From: Calditrichaceae bacterium
GTDB taxonomy: Bacteria; Calditrichota; Calditrichia; Calditrichales; Calditrichaceae
Reading direction: 5' to 3'
Length of the DNA: 6,256 bases
Assembly: GCA_030592985.1 (NCBI GenBank)
Contig: JAUVIB010000200.1
Location: forward strand, 1 to 6,256
Each line of letters starts with the position of its first letter. Positions within the stretch are counted from its first letter, which is position 1. Position numbers and translations under genes: made by a program. Of the stretch, positions 1-6,213 are shown piece by piece. Below the pieces are notes generated by a model, which was not told the origin of the DNA, did not search any database, and saw nothing but the letters and a program-made list of their open reading frames with translations.

Positions 1-96
1 AAAATCGGTAGTGATTATTTGAATATAATTCTTAAAAGAGTAACAAACATTGAAGATGATATAATAATTGCGATTGAAAATAAAAGAAGAATATAG
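1..96 (+). CDS. 3' end of an unidentified gene (partial)
   Basis: Frame 1 is open from the first base of the window to a TAG stop at 94-96, giving the last 31 residues of a protein that begins outside the window. The visible tail contains the stretch DYLNIILKRVTNIEDD and ends in a basic KRRI. It is hydrophilic, rich in Ile, Asn and Lys, with no cysteine or recognisable motif. I do not recognise the family. It is AT-rich, like the low-GC genes at 1288-3885 and unlike lpxD. A palindromic element begins at the base after the stop, and a terminator-like hairpin follows at 183-206, both consistent with a real gene end. It could still be a chance open stretch, since 31 codons is short. Confidence 0.45.
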   Translation, partial: KIGSDYLNIILKRVTNIEDDIIIAIENKRRI

Positions 97-162
97 TGCA
101 TAACAAAAGCTATAAACAATAGCAAAAATCGCTACTGCTCATAGCAAGATCGTTTTATGGCA
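97..162 (+). repeat. Nested palindromic element, attC-like candidate
   Basis: It starts one base after the stop of the preceding gene. The outer arms are TGCATAAC (97-104) and GTTTTATGGCA (152-162). They are complementary if three inserted bases are allowed, and they carry AAC on the left and GTT on the right. Inside, GCTAT (109-113) can pair with ATAGC (141-145), and TAGC (120-123) with GCTA (131-134), giving a nested fold. A competing fold is the simple hairpin GCTAT(AAACA)ATAGC at 109-123. Position after a stop codon, AAC/GTT ends and a nested imperfect stem resemble integron attC sites. The outer arms are imperfect, the left arm does not match the RYYYAAC consensus exactly, and no integrase is visible, so it may be only a transcript-end structure. 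Confidence 0.35.
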
Positions 163-182
163 TTAAAGGAACAAAATTATGG

Positions 183-206
183 ACAGGGAAATAATCTCCC
201 TGTTTT
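183..206 (+). terminator. Small intrinsic terminator upstream of lpxD
   Basis: ACAGGGA (183-189) and TCCCTGT (197-203) form a perfect 7-bp stem around the 7-base loop AATAATC. The right arm runs into TTTT (203-206) and then ATAT. This is the usual shape of a Rho-independent terminator reading rightward, although the U tract is short. It would end transcripts of the gene that stops at 96. It lies inside the 5' extension of the lpxD reading frame, which argues that the extension (157-258) is not translated. Confidence 0.5.
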
Positions 207-246
207 ATATGGTCTCATTGAGGCTGCTTTCAAGGCTATTATATAC

Positions 247-251
247 AGGAG
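247..251 (+). promoter_or_regulatory. Shine-Dalgarno site of lpxD
   Basis: AGGAG lies 7 bases before the ATG at 259, close to optimal spacing. The in-frame ATG at 157 has only a weak purine patch upstream and would add 34 residues unlike any LpxD N-terminus. This site fixes the start at 259. Confidence 0.75.
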
Positions 252-258
252 TAAATTA

Positions 259-1245
259 ATGAAAACGTTTACAATCTTAGAGATCAACACAATTCTAAAC
301 GGTAAATTGATTGGAGATACCAACCGCCAAATAAACGGGCCGGAACAATTGGAAAAAGCCAATAATAATCATATAACTTTTATTGGAAGCATAAAATACG
401 CGCGTCTATGGGAAACTTCTAAAGCTTGTGCTGCAATTATTAATGAGCAACTGGAAATAGAACCGGGTGAAAACCGTGCTTTGATTAAGGTGAAAAATGC
501 GGATTTAGCCATGGCCAAATTATTGGAATTATTCGATCACGGCCCTCCTCAATTTGATGTCAATATCCATCCGGCAGCTGTTGTCCATGAATCTGCCGCC
601 ATTGGCAAGGAATGTAAAATTGGCGCGGGCTGCTATGTGGGAAAAGATGTTATTTTGGGTGATGGAGTTGTTTTATTTCCTAATGTTACAATTCTTGATG
701 AAGTTAAAATTGGTAATAGTACTGTTATTTGGCCTGGAACAGTAATTCGGGAACGCTGTGAAATCGGGAACTATTGTATTTTTCATACCAATGTTAGCAT
801 TGGCGCCGACGGCTTTGGATACCGCCCAAGTGAAGACGGCAGAGGATTGGTTAAAATCCCTCAAATCGGAAATGTTGTTATTGGTAATGGTGTCGAGATT
901 GGGGCCAACTCTTGTGTTGATCGCGGCAAGTTTAGTTCAACAATAATTGGAGATGGTTGTAAGATCGACAACCTCGTCCAGATTGCCCACAATTGTGTTA
1001 TGGGACGTTCTTGTATTATGGCTGGCAACAGTGGCCTGGCCGGCTCTGTTACCCTGGGTGATGGTGTTATCATTGGTGGAAGTGCATCTATTAAAGATCA
1101 TTTAACCATCCATTCGGGAGCTGTGGTGGGTGCAGGCTCCGGAGTTATGAAAGATGTCCCGGCCGGCCAAACCGTTTTGGGTTATCCTGCCCGGGATTCC
1201 AGGGAGATGCTCAAACAATGGGTGGCCATGCGCAAGCTTGTTTAA
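259..1245 (+). CDS. lpxD: UDP-3-O-(3-hydroxyacyl)glucosamine N-acyltransferase (LpxD)
   Basis: LpxD transfers a 3-hydroxyacyl chain from acyl-ACP to the 2-amino group of UDP-3-O-acylglucosamine, the third step of lipid A synthesis, in the cytoplasm as a trimer. The 328-residue product is close to the usual 330-350. Residues 1-100 form the uridine-binding domain, with ITFIGSIKY at 39-47 at the nucleotide site. Residues about 101-300 are hexapeptide repeats forming a left-handed beta helix ([14 protein letters not shown] and similar). IGADGFGY (181-188) is an LpxD signature, and His244 in QIAHNC matches the catalytic histidine (His239 in E. coli). The C-terminus has the short helix [18 protein letters not shown]. 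The start at 259 has a good Shine-Dalgarno site. Serine replaces the usual asparagine at residue 44, and no other lipid A gene (lpxA, lpxC, fabZ) is adjacent, so a divergent paralogue is possible. G+C is about 43% in a hand count. Confidence 0.9.
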   Translation: MKTFTILEINTILNGKLIGDTNRQINGPEQLEKANNNHITFIGSIKYARLWETSKACAAIINEQLEIEPGENRALIKVKNADLAMAKLLELFDHGPPQFDVNIHPAAVVHESAAIGKECKIGAGCYVGKDVILGDGVVLFPNVTILDEVKIGNSTVIWPGTVIRERCEIGNYCIFHTNVSIGADGFGYRPSEDGRGLVKIPQIGNVVIGNGVEIGANSCVDRGKFSSTIIGDGCKIDNLVQIAHNCVMGRSCIMAGNSGLAGSVTLGDGVIIGGSASIKDHLTIHSGAVVGAGSGVMKDVPAGQTVLGYPARDSREMLKQWVAMRKLV

Positions 1246-1264
1246 AATTAAAAATAGTAATTTT
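1244..1264 (+). terminator. Weak AT-only hairpin at the lpxD stop codon
   Basis: AAAATTA (1244-1250) and TAATTTT (1258-1264) are perfect complements around the loop AAAATAG. The hairpin overlaps the end of the TAA stop. The stem has no G-C pair and no T tract follows (GACAG comes next), so termination would be weak. It is the only candidate 3' end for lpxD before the next gene. Confidence 0.25.
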
Positions 1265-1287
1265 GACAGTGGAATTAACTTAGAAAA

Positions 1288-2019
1288 ATGATAATGACTT
1301 TTGAAGAAATCATTTCAAAACTTCACAAATTGGGAGAGAGTGATAAAATAGTTCTGAAAGAAAAGAAATTCGGAATTATCTCAAACAATTCACTTGGAAT
1401 TTATCATAAAGACCTCAAAGAAATAGCAAAGGAAATTGGTCGGGATAATGAACTTGCGAACAGACTTTTCGATAGTGGCATTTATGAAGCCAGAATTCTA
1501 TGCAGTAAAATATTCAATCCGAAAGATTTAACAGAAATCCTAATGGAAAAATGGGTTAAAACTTTTGAAAATTGGGAAATTTGTGACTCCTTCTGTATGG
1601 GATTATTTGCCAAAAGCGAATTAGCCGTTTTAAAAGCATTGGAATGGTCTCTACGAACAAGGGAATTTGAAAAAAGAGCAGGATTTGTAATTATAGCCGC
1701 TTATTGTATGGCAGACAAAAAGGCAAATAATAAAGTTTTTGAACAATTTCTCCCAATTATTAAAAGAGAAGCAAATGATGACAGAATTTATGTGAAAAAA
1801 GCTGTAAATTGGGCTTTAAGAAATATTGGGAAAAGAAACACTGACTTGAATGAAAAAGCAATTGAAACGGCGAACGAAATACTGAAGTTAGAAAGTAAGT
1901 CAGCAAAATGGATTGCTAAAGACGCTATACGAGAACTCGAAAGTAAAAATGTGAACATATTGGATTATCCAAGAGAAATATATAGAAATCCAGTGGCTAA
2001 TATGGTACATAAATCATAG
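1288..2019 (+). CDS. AlkD-like HEAT-repeat DNA alkylation repair protein
   Basis: The 243-residue product is all-helical and matches the DNA alkylation repair family (PF08713; AlkD of Bacillus cereus). These monofunctional glycosylases remove N3- and N7-alkylpurines without flipping the base. Early in the protein is LGIYHKDLKEIAKEI (36-50), followed by LFDSGIYEARILCSKI (60-75), the family's conserved HEAT segment. Trp96 and Asp100 (NWEICDSF), Arg130 (KRAGF) and Trp175 (VKKAVNWALRNIGK) correspond in order and rough spacing to AlkD Trp109, Asp113, Arg148 and Trp187, so the active-site set looks intact. There is no signal peptide or membrane segment. The start could be ATG 1288 or ATG 1294; neither has a Shine-Dalgarno site (TTAGAAAA precedes). 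G+C is about 33% in a hand count, well below lpxD and tex. The next gene begins 85 bases later with a hairpin between, so co-transcription is uncertain. Some family members are non-enzymatic or bind special adducts, so the exact substrate is not known. Confidence 0.85.
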   Translation: MIMTFEEIISKLHKLGESDKIVLKEKKFGIISNNSLGIYHKDLKEIAKEIGRDNELANRLFDSGIYEARILCSKIFNPKDLTEILMEKWVKTFENWEICDSFCMGLFAKSELAVLKALEWSLRTREFEKRAGFVIIAAYCMADKKANNKVFEQFLPIIKREANDDRIYVKKAVNWALRNIGKRNTDLNEKAIETANEILKLESKSAKWIAKDAIRELESKNVNILDYPREIYRNPVANMVHKS

Positions 2020-2032
2020 AATCCTTTGGGAT

Positions 2033-2061
2033 GGTAACGCTTTTTATATTGAGTGTTTACC
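2033..2061 (+). repeat. Hairpin after the AlkD-like gene
   Basis: GGTAACGC (2033-2040) pairs with GTGTTTACC (2053-2061), with one bulged T at 2056 and one G-T pair, around a 12-base AT-rich loop. It begins 14 bases after the stop codon at 2019. No T tract follows (TGCAATTATAAAC), so it is not a classic terminator. The arms again carry AAC on the left and GTT on the right, as in the element at 97-162. It could be a transcript-stabilising structure or a short recombination-site remnant; neither is proven. Confidence 0.3.
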
Positions 2062-2104
2062 TGCAATTATAAACCAATAAAATTTTAAATATTAAGAATA
2101 TAGA

Positions 2105-3472
2105 ATGAGTATTAATAAACTTTTTAAAACCACATATTTTCTACCTGTAATACAATTTTTTACACTCGCCGTATTCATATTACTTATCTACAGTGCAATT
2201 GGAATTACTACACAAAACCCAGATTTTGCGAAAATCTTGAGAAATACAAATCTTTCTAACTTAATAGTCTGGTCATATTGGTGGCCATTGATTATTATCA
2301 CGGCAATACTATTTGGCCGATTATGGTGCAGCGTTTGCCCGATGGAATTAATCACTTCTTTTTTTGGAAAAATAGGACTTAGAAAAAAACCCGATAAACT
2401 ACTGAAATCAGGTTGGGTAATCACTCTGTTTTATGCTATAATTCTAATTATAGGAATACATACATTTGCGATTCATCGTATTCCACAATATATGGCGATT
2501 TATATGCTCACTCTATTTGCAATTGCGCTTATTTCCGGATTGATTTGGGAAAAACGGACTTTTTGCACTTACATCTGCCCTATAGGACATTTGCTTGGAT
2601 TGTATTCCATGCTGTCTTTCAAAAAGTTACGGGTATTAGATACCATTGTTTGTACTAACTGTAAAACAAAAGATTGTATAAGTAAATCCAATCAGTACAA
2701 ATTTACTGCTCGCTCGTGTACATCAGAACTTTTTCCTGCAACACTAATTGATAATCGAAATTGCATTTTATGCGGCCAATGCCATAAATCATGCACAAAA
2801 GACAACATAGCAATTCAAAAACAAAAGTTTGCAGCCGATTTATTTACTAATATAAAATTAAGTTGGGCTGAAATAACATTTTTTATGATTGTTAGTGGTT
2901 TTGTTGTTTACGAAGTTTTAACAGAATGGAAAGTAAGTAAAAAAATTGTGATGACAATTCCAGATTGGATTAATCATTCATTAAATATTACAGGCAGTTT
3001 ATCAGGAACCATAAACGCAATTGTTTTATTTATTCTTCTTCCTGTAATTTTCTTCCTGTTTTTAGCGCTATTAAAAAGAATTATTGCAAAAGAAACATGG
3101 ACAAAATCATTCACCCAACTTGTATTAGCTATTTTGCCGGTAACTGCAAGTATGCATTTGCTTAAAACACTTTTAAAAACAACCTCACGAATACCATATT
3201 GGGATTTTGTATTCTCCGATCCCAATGGGGTGAAAACAGCACAATTGTTAATTGACAATCCCGAATTATTAAATACAAATGTTTTATCTGTAATATCACC
3301 CTTCATAAGCCTGGCCGCTATTTTATTGTCGGTTGGGGCCGTAACCCTATCATTATTGATAATTCGAAAACAACACTTTAAAAACAGAATATCAGGAATA
3401 ATTTCAATTTTTGCGGTTTTGATATATTCAAGTATATTTTTAAGTACACTAATTGCCTGGCGAATGTTTTAA
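2105..3472 (+). CDS. Polytopic membrane 4Fe-4S protein (NapH/NosR/CcoG-type)
   Basis: This 455-residue inner-membrane protein has about eight or nine hydrophobic segments (roughly 13-33, 52-71, 103-122, 127-148, 254-273, 303-324, 336-352, 395-420 and 430-450). After the second and fourth segments come the paired motifs GRLWCSVCP (Cys75, Cys78) and RTFCTYICP (Cys154, Cys158), the hallmark of the NapH/MauN/NosR/CcoG group (Fer4_5 domain). A soluble loop follows with CTNCKTKDC (Cys183, 186, 191), Cys205, and a 4Fe-4S ferredoxin motif at Cys220, 223, 226 and 230 (CILCGQCHKSC). Positive residues (LRKKPDKLLK, 92-101) place the clusters on the cytoplasmic side. Such proteins pass electrons between the quinone pool and a partner enzyme, or help assemble a metalloenzyme; the partner here is unknown. 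The C-terminal half (254-455) is an additional membrane region with His351 (SMHLLKTLLKT). No Shine-Dalgarno site is evident. G+C is about 35%. The next gene starts 20 bases after its stop, suggesting an operon. Confidence 0.8.
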   Translation: MSINKLFKTTYFLPVIQFFTLAVFILLIYSAIGITTQNPDFAKILRNTNLSNLIVWSYWWPLIIITAILFGRLWCSVCPMELITSFFGKIGLRKKPDKLLKSGWVITLFYAIILIIGIHTFAIHRIPQYMAIYMLTLFAIALISGLIWEKRTFCTYICPIGHLLGLYSMLSFKKLRVLDTIVCTNCKTKDCISKSNQYKFTARSCTSELFPATLIDNRNCILCGQCHKSCTKDNIAIQKQKFAADLFTNIKLSWAEITFFMIVSGFVVYEVLTEWKVSKKIVMTIPDWINHSLNITGSLSGTINAIVLFILLPVIFFLFLALLKRIIAKETWTKSFTQLVLAILPVTASMHLLKTLLKTTSRIPYWDFVFSDPNGVKTAQLLIDNPELLNTNVLSVISPFISLAAILLSVGAVTLSLLIIRKQHFKNRISGIISIFAVLIYSSIFLSTLIAWRMF

Positions 3473-3492
3473 AAGATAGAAAGATACTGAAA

Positions 3493-3885
3493 TTGGATAA
3501 AATACTGATTGCCCCATGTGGGATGAATTGTGGAATTTGTCTTGGTTATCTAAGAGAAAAGAAAAAATGTCCCGGGTGTTGGAGTGATAATGAATACAAG
3601 ACAAAGAGTTGCATTAAGTGCATAATTAAGAACTGTGAATTATTAGCAGAAACTGATTCGAAATTTTGTTATGATTGCAAAAAATATCCCTGTACCAGAT
3701 TAAAACAGCTTGATAAAAGATATCAGAAAAATTATAGTATGAGTATGATTGAAAATCTTGAATACATTAAGCAATATGGATTGGATAAATTTATCAACAA
3801 AGAAAATGAGCGTTGGAATTGTAATAATTGTGGCGGGACTATCTGTGTTCATAGAGGCTATTGTTTAAATTGCATTGAAAAATAG
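3493..3885 (+). CDS. Cysteine-rich DUF3795-type protein
   Basis: The 130-residue soluble product has 16 cysteines (about 12%). The N-terminal APCGMNCGIC (7-16) and following KCPGC (25-29) are typical of the DUF3795 family (PF12675), which is widespread in anaerobes and Bacteroidota and has no established function. Further pairs are CIKCIIKNC (40-48), CYDCKKYPC (59-67), CNNCGGTIC (110-118) and CLNC (124-127), suggesting several bound zinc ions or Fe-S clusters. The start is TTG at 3493: the first in-frame ATG (3523, residue 11) would cut away the conserved CGMNC motif, and no closer ATG fits the frame. The spacing of 20 bases after the membrane Fe-S gene suggests co-transcription and perhaps a shared redox role, which is inference. 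There is no clear Shine-Dalgarno site (AGAAAG lies 10 or so bases upstream). G+C is about 30%, the lowest in the window. A stacked hairpin at 3911-3955 may end the transcript. Confidence 0.8.
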   Translation: MDKILIAPCGMNCGICLGYLREKKKCPGCWSDNEYKTKSCIKCIIKNCELLAETDSKFCYDCKKYPCTRLKQLDKRYQKNYSMSMIENLEYIKQYGLDKFINKENERWNCNNCGGTICVHRGYCLNCIEK

Positions 3886-3910
3886 ATAATAAAAAAAATA
3901 TACACTCTGT

Positions 3911-3955
3911 AACAATGAATATTAAAAATGTCGAAACATTATATTTTCCATTGTT
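3911..3955 (+). terminator. Stacked AT-rich hairpin after the DUF3795 gene
   Basis: Three helices stack on one axis: AACAATG (3911-3917) with CATTGTT (3949-3955), AATAT (3918-3922) with ATATT (3941-3945), and AATGT (3927-3931) with ACATT (3936-3940) closed by the tetraloop CGAA. Bulges are TAAA on the left (3923-3926) and TTC on the right (3946-3948). The right arm continues into TTTT (3954-3957). It lies 25 bases after the stop at 3885 and is the best candidate terminator of the preceding gene pair. It is low in G+C, so it would be modest. With AAC and GTT at its ends, a degenerate recombination site is an alternative reading. Confidence 0.45.
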
Positions 3956-4044
3956 TTAAATGAATTTTTGAATATTATTTTATTATTTCTTAATTTTGAT
4001 GTTTGAAATTCATATAAATCAAATTTCTATGAGGATAAACAATT
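3956..4044 (+). promoter_or_regulatory. Leader of tex with Shine-Dalgarno site
   Basis: GAGGA at 4031-4035 sits 9 bases before the tex ATG at 4045 and is a clear ribosome binding site. Upstream the DNA is very AT-rich. TATAAA at 4013-4018 could be a -10 element, with the poor -35-like TTAATT at 3990-3995, 17 bases away. The promoter part is weak because this composition yields such boxes by chance; the ribosome binding site is the solid part. No operator or riboswitch was recognised. Confidence 0.5.
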
Positions 4045-6213
4045 ATGACCGAGTTGGATTTTATTGAAATTGCCGCCCAGGAATTAAATATAAAAAAGAT
4101 ACAAATATCCAATACCATTGAACTACTAGATGATGGTAATACGGTTCCTTTTATTGCCCGCTATCGTAAAGAAGTTACCGGTTCTATGGATGAAAATCAG
4201 ATCCGCGATGTGGAGACCCGCATAAATTATCTACGTAATTTACAATCAAGAAAAGAGACCATATTACGATCCATTGAGGAGCAGGGTAAATTAACTCCTG
4301 AACTTAAAGCCCGAATTGATCGATCATTAAAACAACAGGAAATCGAAGACTTATACCTGCCTTATAAGCAGAAAAAACGCACAAGAGCCACTATTGCCAG
4401 AGAAAAAGGGCTTGAGCCGCTTGCAGCGCTCATCCTAAAACAGGAAGTCACTGATGAAAATCCGCTGACAATTGCCGCAAAATTTATTAATCTAAAAAAA
4501 GAGGTGGAATCAGCGCAACAAGCTCTTGATGGCGCCCTTGATATTATTGCCGAAATTATTAGTGATGCTGCTGATATACGCACTGTGGTACGTAAAATAT
4601 CCTATAAGTATGGTATGCTGGTCTCGAAAGCTAAAGACCCGGAGAGTAAGAGTGTATATGAGATGTATTATGATTTTTCCGAACCCATTAATAAAATTCC
4701 GCCACACCGTATTCTTGCAATAAACCGCGGTGAAACTGAAAATATTTTAAAAGTTGCTGTCTCTGTAGATGTCGATGATATATTAAAACAGATAGAAAAC
4801 CACTATATCACCAATAGTGAATCAGTTTTTACAGATGATCTGATAAAAACTATTCGGGATTCATATATCCGCTTGATTGCTCCTTCAATCGCTCGTGAGA
4901 TACGTTCTGAATTGTCCGGCAAAGCCGATGAACATGCCATTAATGTTTTTGCGGAAAATCTAAAAAATCTTCTGTTACAACCGCCCATACACGATAATTT
5001 AATTATGGGTATTGATCCCGGATTCAGATCAGGAAGTAAAGTTGCCATTATTGACCAAACGGGGAAATATCTTGAAGGACAGACCATTTATCCGCATCCT
5101 CCACAGAATAAGTATATGGAATCAAAAAGCAGCATTCGTTCCTTAATTTCGAAATACGGTGTGGATATCATCGCCATCGGTAACGGTACGGCAAGCCGCG
5201 AAACGGAACAGCTCGTTGCTGAAATAATTTCGGAAATAAAAGATGAAAGAAAAGTAGAGTATATCATTGTTAATGAAGCCGGCGCCTCAGTCTATTCTGC
5301 TTCACCCACTGCTCAAAAAGAATTCCCCGATCTGGAAGCATCCATGCGCGGAAATATTTCCATTGCCCGCCGCCTATTGGATCCTTTGGCAGAATTAGTT
5401 AAAATTGACCCTAAAAGTATCGGCGTCGGTTTGTATCAGCATGATGTCAGCCAAAAGCATTTAACCGAAAGCCTTCAACAGGTGGTAGAATCCTGTGTTA
5501 ATAAAGTTGGAGTAAATTTGAATACTGCCTCCGCTTCCCTGTTGCGTTATATTTCGGGATTAACGATGAGAACAGCGGATAATATTGTCACTTATCGGGA
5601 TAATCATGGTAAATTTCATTCGAGGGAAGATCTACTGCAAGTAGACGGCATCGGTAATATTGCTTTTCAGCAAGCAGCCGGATTTTTACGCATCCCTGAT
5701 GGCAATAATATTTTGGATAACACCTCTATTCATCCCGAATCTTATGCTGCAACTGAAAAATTAATACAGTTAGTTTCCATTAAGGATATATCCAAAGAAG
5801 GCCGTTTGATACAACATCGTTTAAAAGAAGCGCCTCTTGAATTAGATAAAATATTAGAGGATCTCGGTATTGGCAAACCGACATTTGAAGATATTATCAG
5901 TAATCTCGAAAAACCCGGGCTTGATCCGCGCAGCGATTTACCCAAACCGATTCTTAAAAGTGATGTTCTTCAATTGGAAGATTTGAAAGAGGGAATGGTG
6001 TTAAAAGGAACCGTACGCAATGTAGTAGATTTTGGAGCGTTCGTGGATATCGGCGTTAAACAAGACGGTTTGGTTCATGTTAGTCAGATGGCCAAAAAAT
6101 TTGTTAAAAATCCATTGGAAATTGTTTCCGTTGGCGATATTATTGATGTTAAAATAAAATCAATCAACCTTGAAAAAGGCCGGGTGGGCTTATCCATGCT
6201 TATCGATTCATAA
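4045..6213 (+). CDS. tex: Tex-family S1 RNA-binding transcription accessory protein
   Basis: This complete 722-residue cytoplasmic protein has the length and domain order of Tex/YdcI. The N-terminal helical region (1-310) includes the signatures TVPFIARYRKEVTGSMDE (33-50) and QEIEDLYLPYKQKKRTRA (98-115). A YqgF/RuvC-like domain follows at about 318-445, with MGIDPGFRSGSKVAIID (321-337), IGNGTASRETE (378-388) and NEAGASVYSASPTA (410-423). A helix-hairpin-helix region at about 485-555 includes VDGIGNIAFQQAAGFLRI (533-550). The C-terminal S1 domain (about 648-718) has VVDFGAFVDIGVKQDGLVHVS (660-680). Tex binds nucleic acids through S1 and the helix-hairpin-helix motifs, associates with RNA polymerase, and influences transcription and, in pathogens, toxin expression; its exact biochemical activity is unsettled. 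The start has a good Shine-Dalgarno site (GAGGA). G+C is about 44% in a hand count, like lpxD. The 159-base gap upstream indicates its own transcription unit. No damage is visible. Confidence 0.95.
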   Translation: MTELDFIEIAAQELNIKKIQISNTIELLDDGNTVPFIARYRKEVTGSMDENQIRDVETRINYLRNLQSRKETILRSIEEQGKLTPELKARIDRSLKQQEIEDLYLPYKQKKRTRATIAREKGLEPLAALILKQEVTDENPLTIAAKFINLKKEVESAQQALDGALDIIAEIISDAADIRTVVRKISYKYGMLVSKAKDPESKSVYEMYYDFSEPINKIPPHRILAINRGETENILKVAVSVDVDDILKQIENHYITNSESVFTDDLIKTIRDSYIRLIAPSIAREIRSELSGKADEHAINVFAENLKNLLLQPPIHDNLIMGIDPGFRSGSKVAIIDQTGKYLEGQTIYPHPPQNKYMESKSSIRSLISKYGVDIIAIGNGTASRETEQLVAEIISEIKDERKVEYIIVNEAGASVYSASPTAQKEFPDLEASMRGNISIARRLLDPLAELVKIDPKSIGVGLYQHDVSQKHLTESLQQVVESCVNKVGVNLNTASASLLRYISGLTMRTADNIVTYRDNHGKFHSREDLLQVDGIGNIAFQQAAGFLRIPDGNNILDNTSIHPESYAATEKLIQLVSIKDISKEGRLIQHRLKEAPLELDKILEDLGIGKPTFEDIISNLEKPGLDPRSDLPKPILKSDVLQLEDLKEGMVLKGTVRNVVDFGAFVDIGVKQDGLVHVSQMAKKFVKNPLEIVSVGDIIDVKIKSINLEKGRVGLSMLIDS

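Noticed and set aside
157..258. N-terminal extension of LpxD from ATG 157
   Set aside because: It contains a terminator hairpin, lacks a good ribosome binding site, and has no LpxD-like sequence; ATG 259 has AGGAG at ideal spacing.
1263..1268. TTGACA as a -35 box for the AlkD-like gene
   Set aside because: A -10 at normal spacing would fall on the start codon region (around 1286-1291), so a standard sigma-70 promoter does not fit.
2974..3306. 110-residue open frame on the - strand inside the membrane protein gene
   Set aside because: It is a shadow of a well-supported membrane protein, with no ribosome binding site or recognisable motif.
1258..3999. TAATTTTGA at 1258-1266 and 3991-3999 as direct repeats bordering the low-GC block
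   Set aside because: Nine bases of very AT-rich sequence in AT-rich DNA are expected by chance, and the copies are not exactly at gene-block ends. No inverted ends or transposase accompany them.
3960..4013. ATGAATTT/AAATTCAT inverted repeat upstream of tex
   Set aside because: Only 8 bp with a 38-base separation in AT-rich DNA; likely chance, and no operator-like symmetry was found around it.
4803..5087. 94-residue open frame on the - strand inside tex
   Set aside because: It lies opposite conserved Tex coding sequence and has no domain or start signal of its own.
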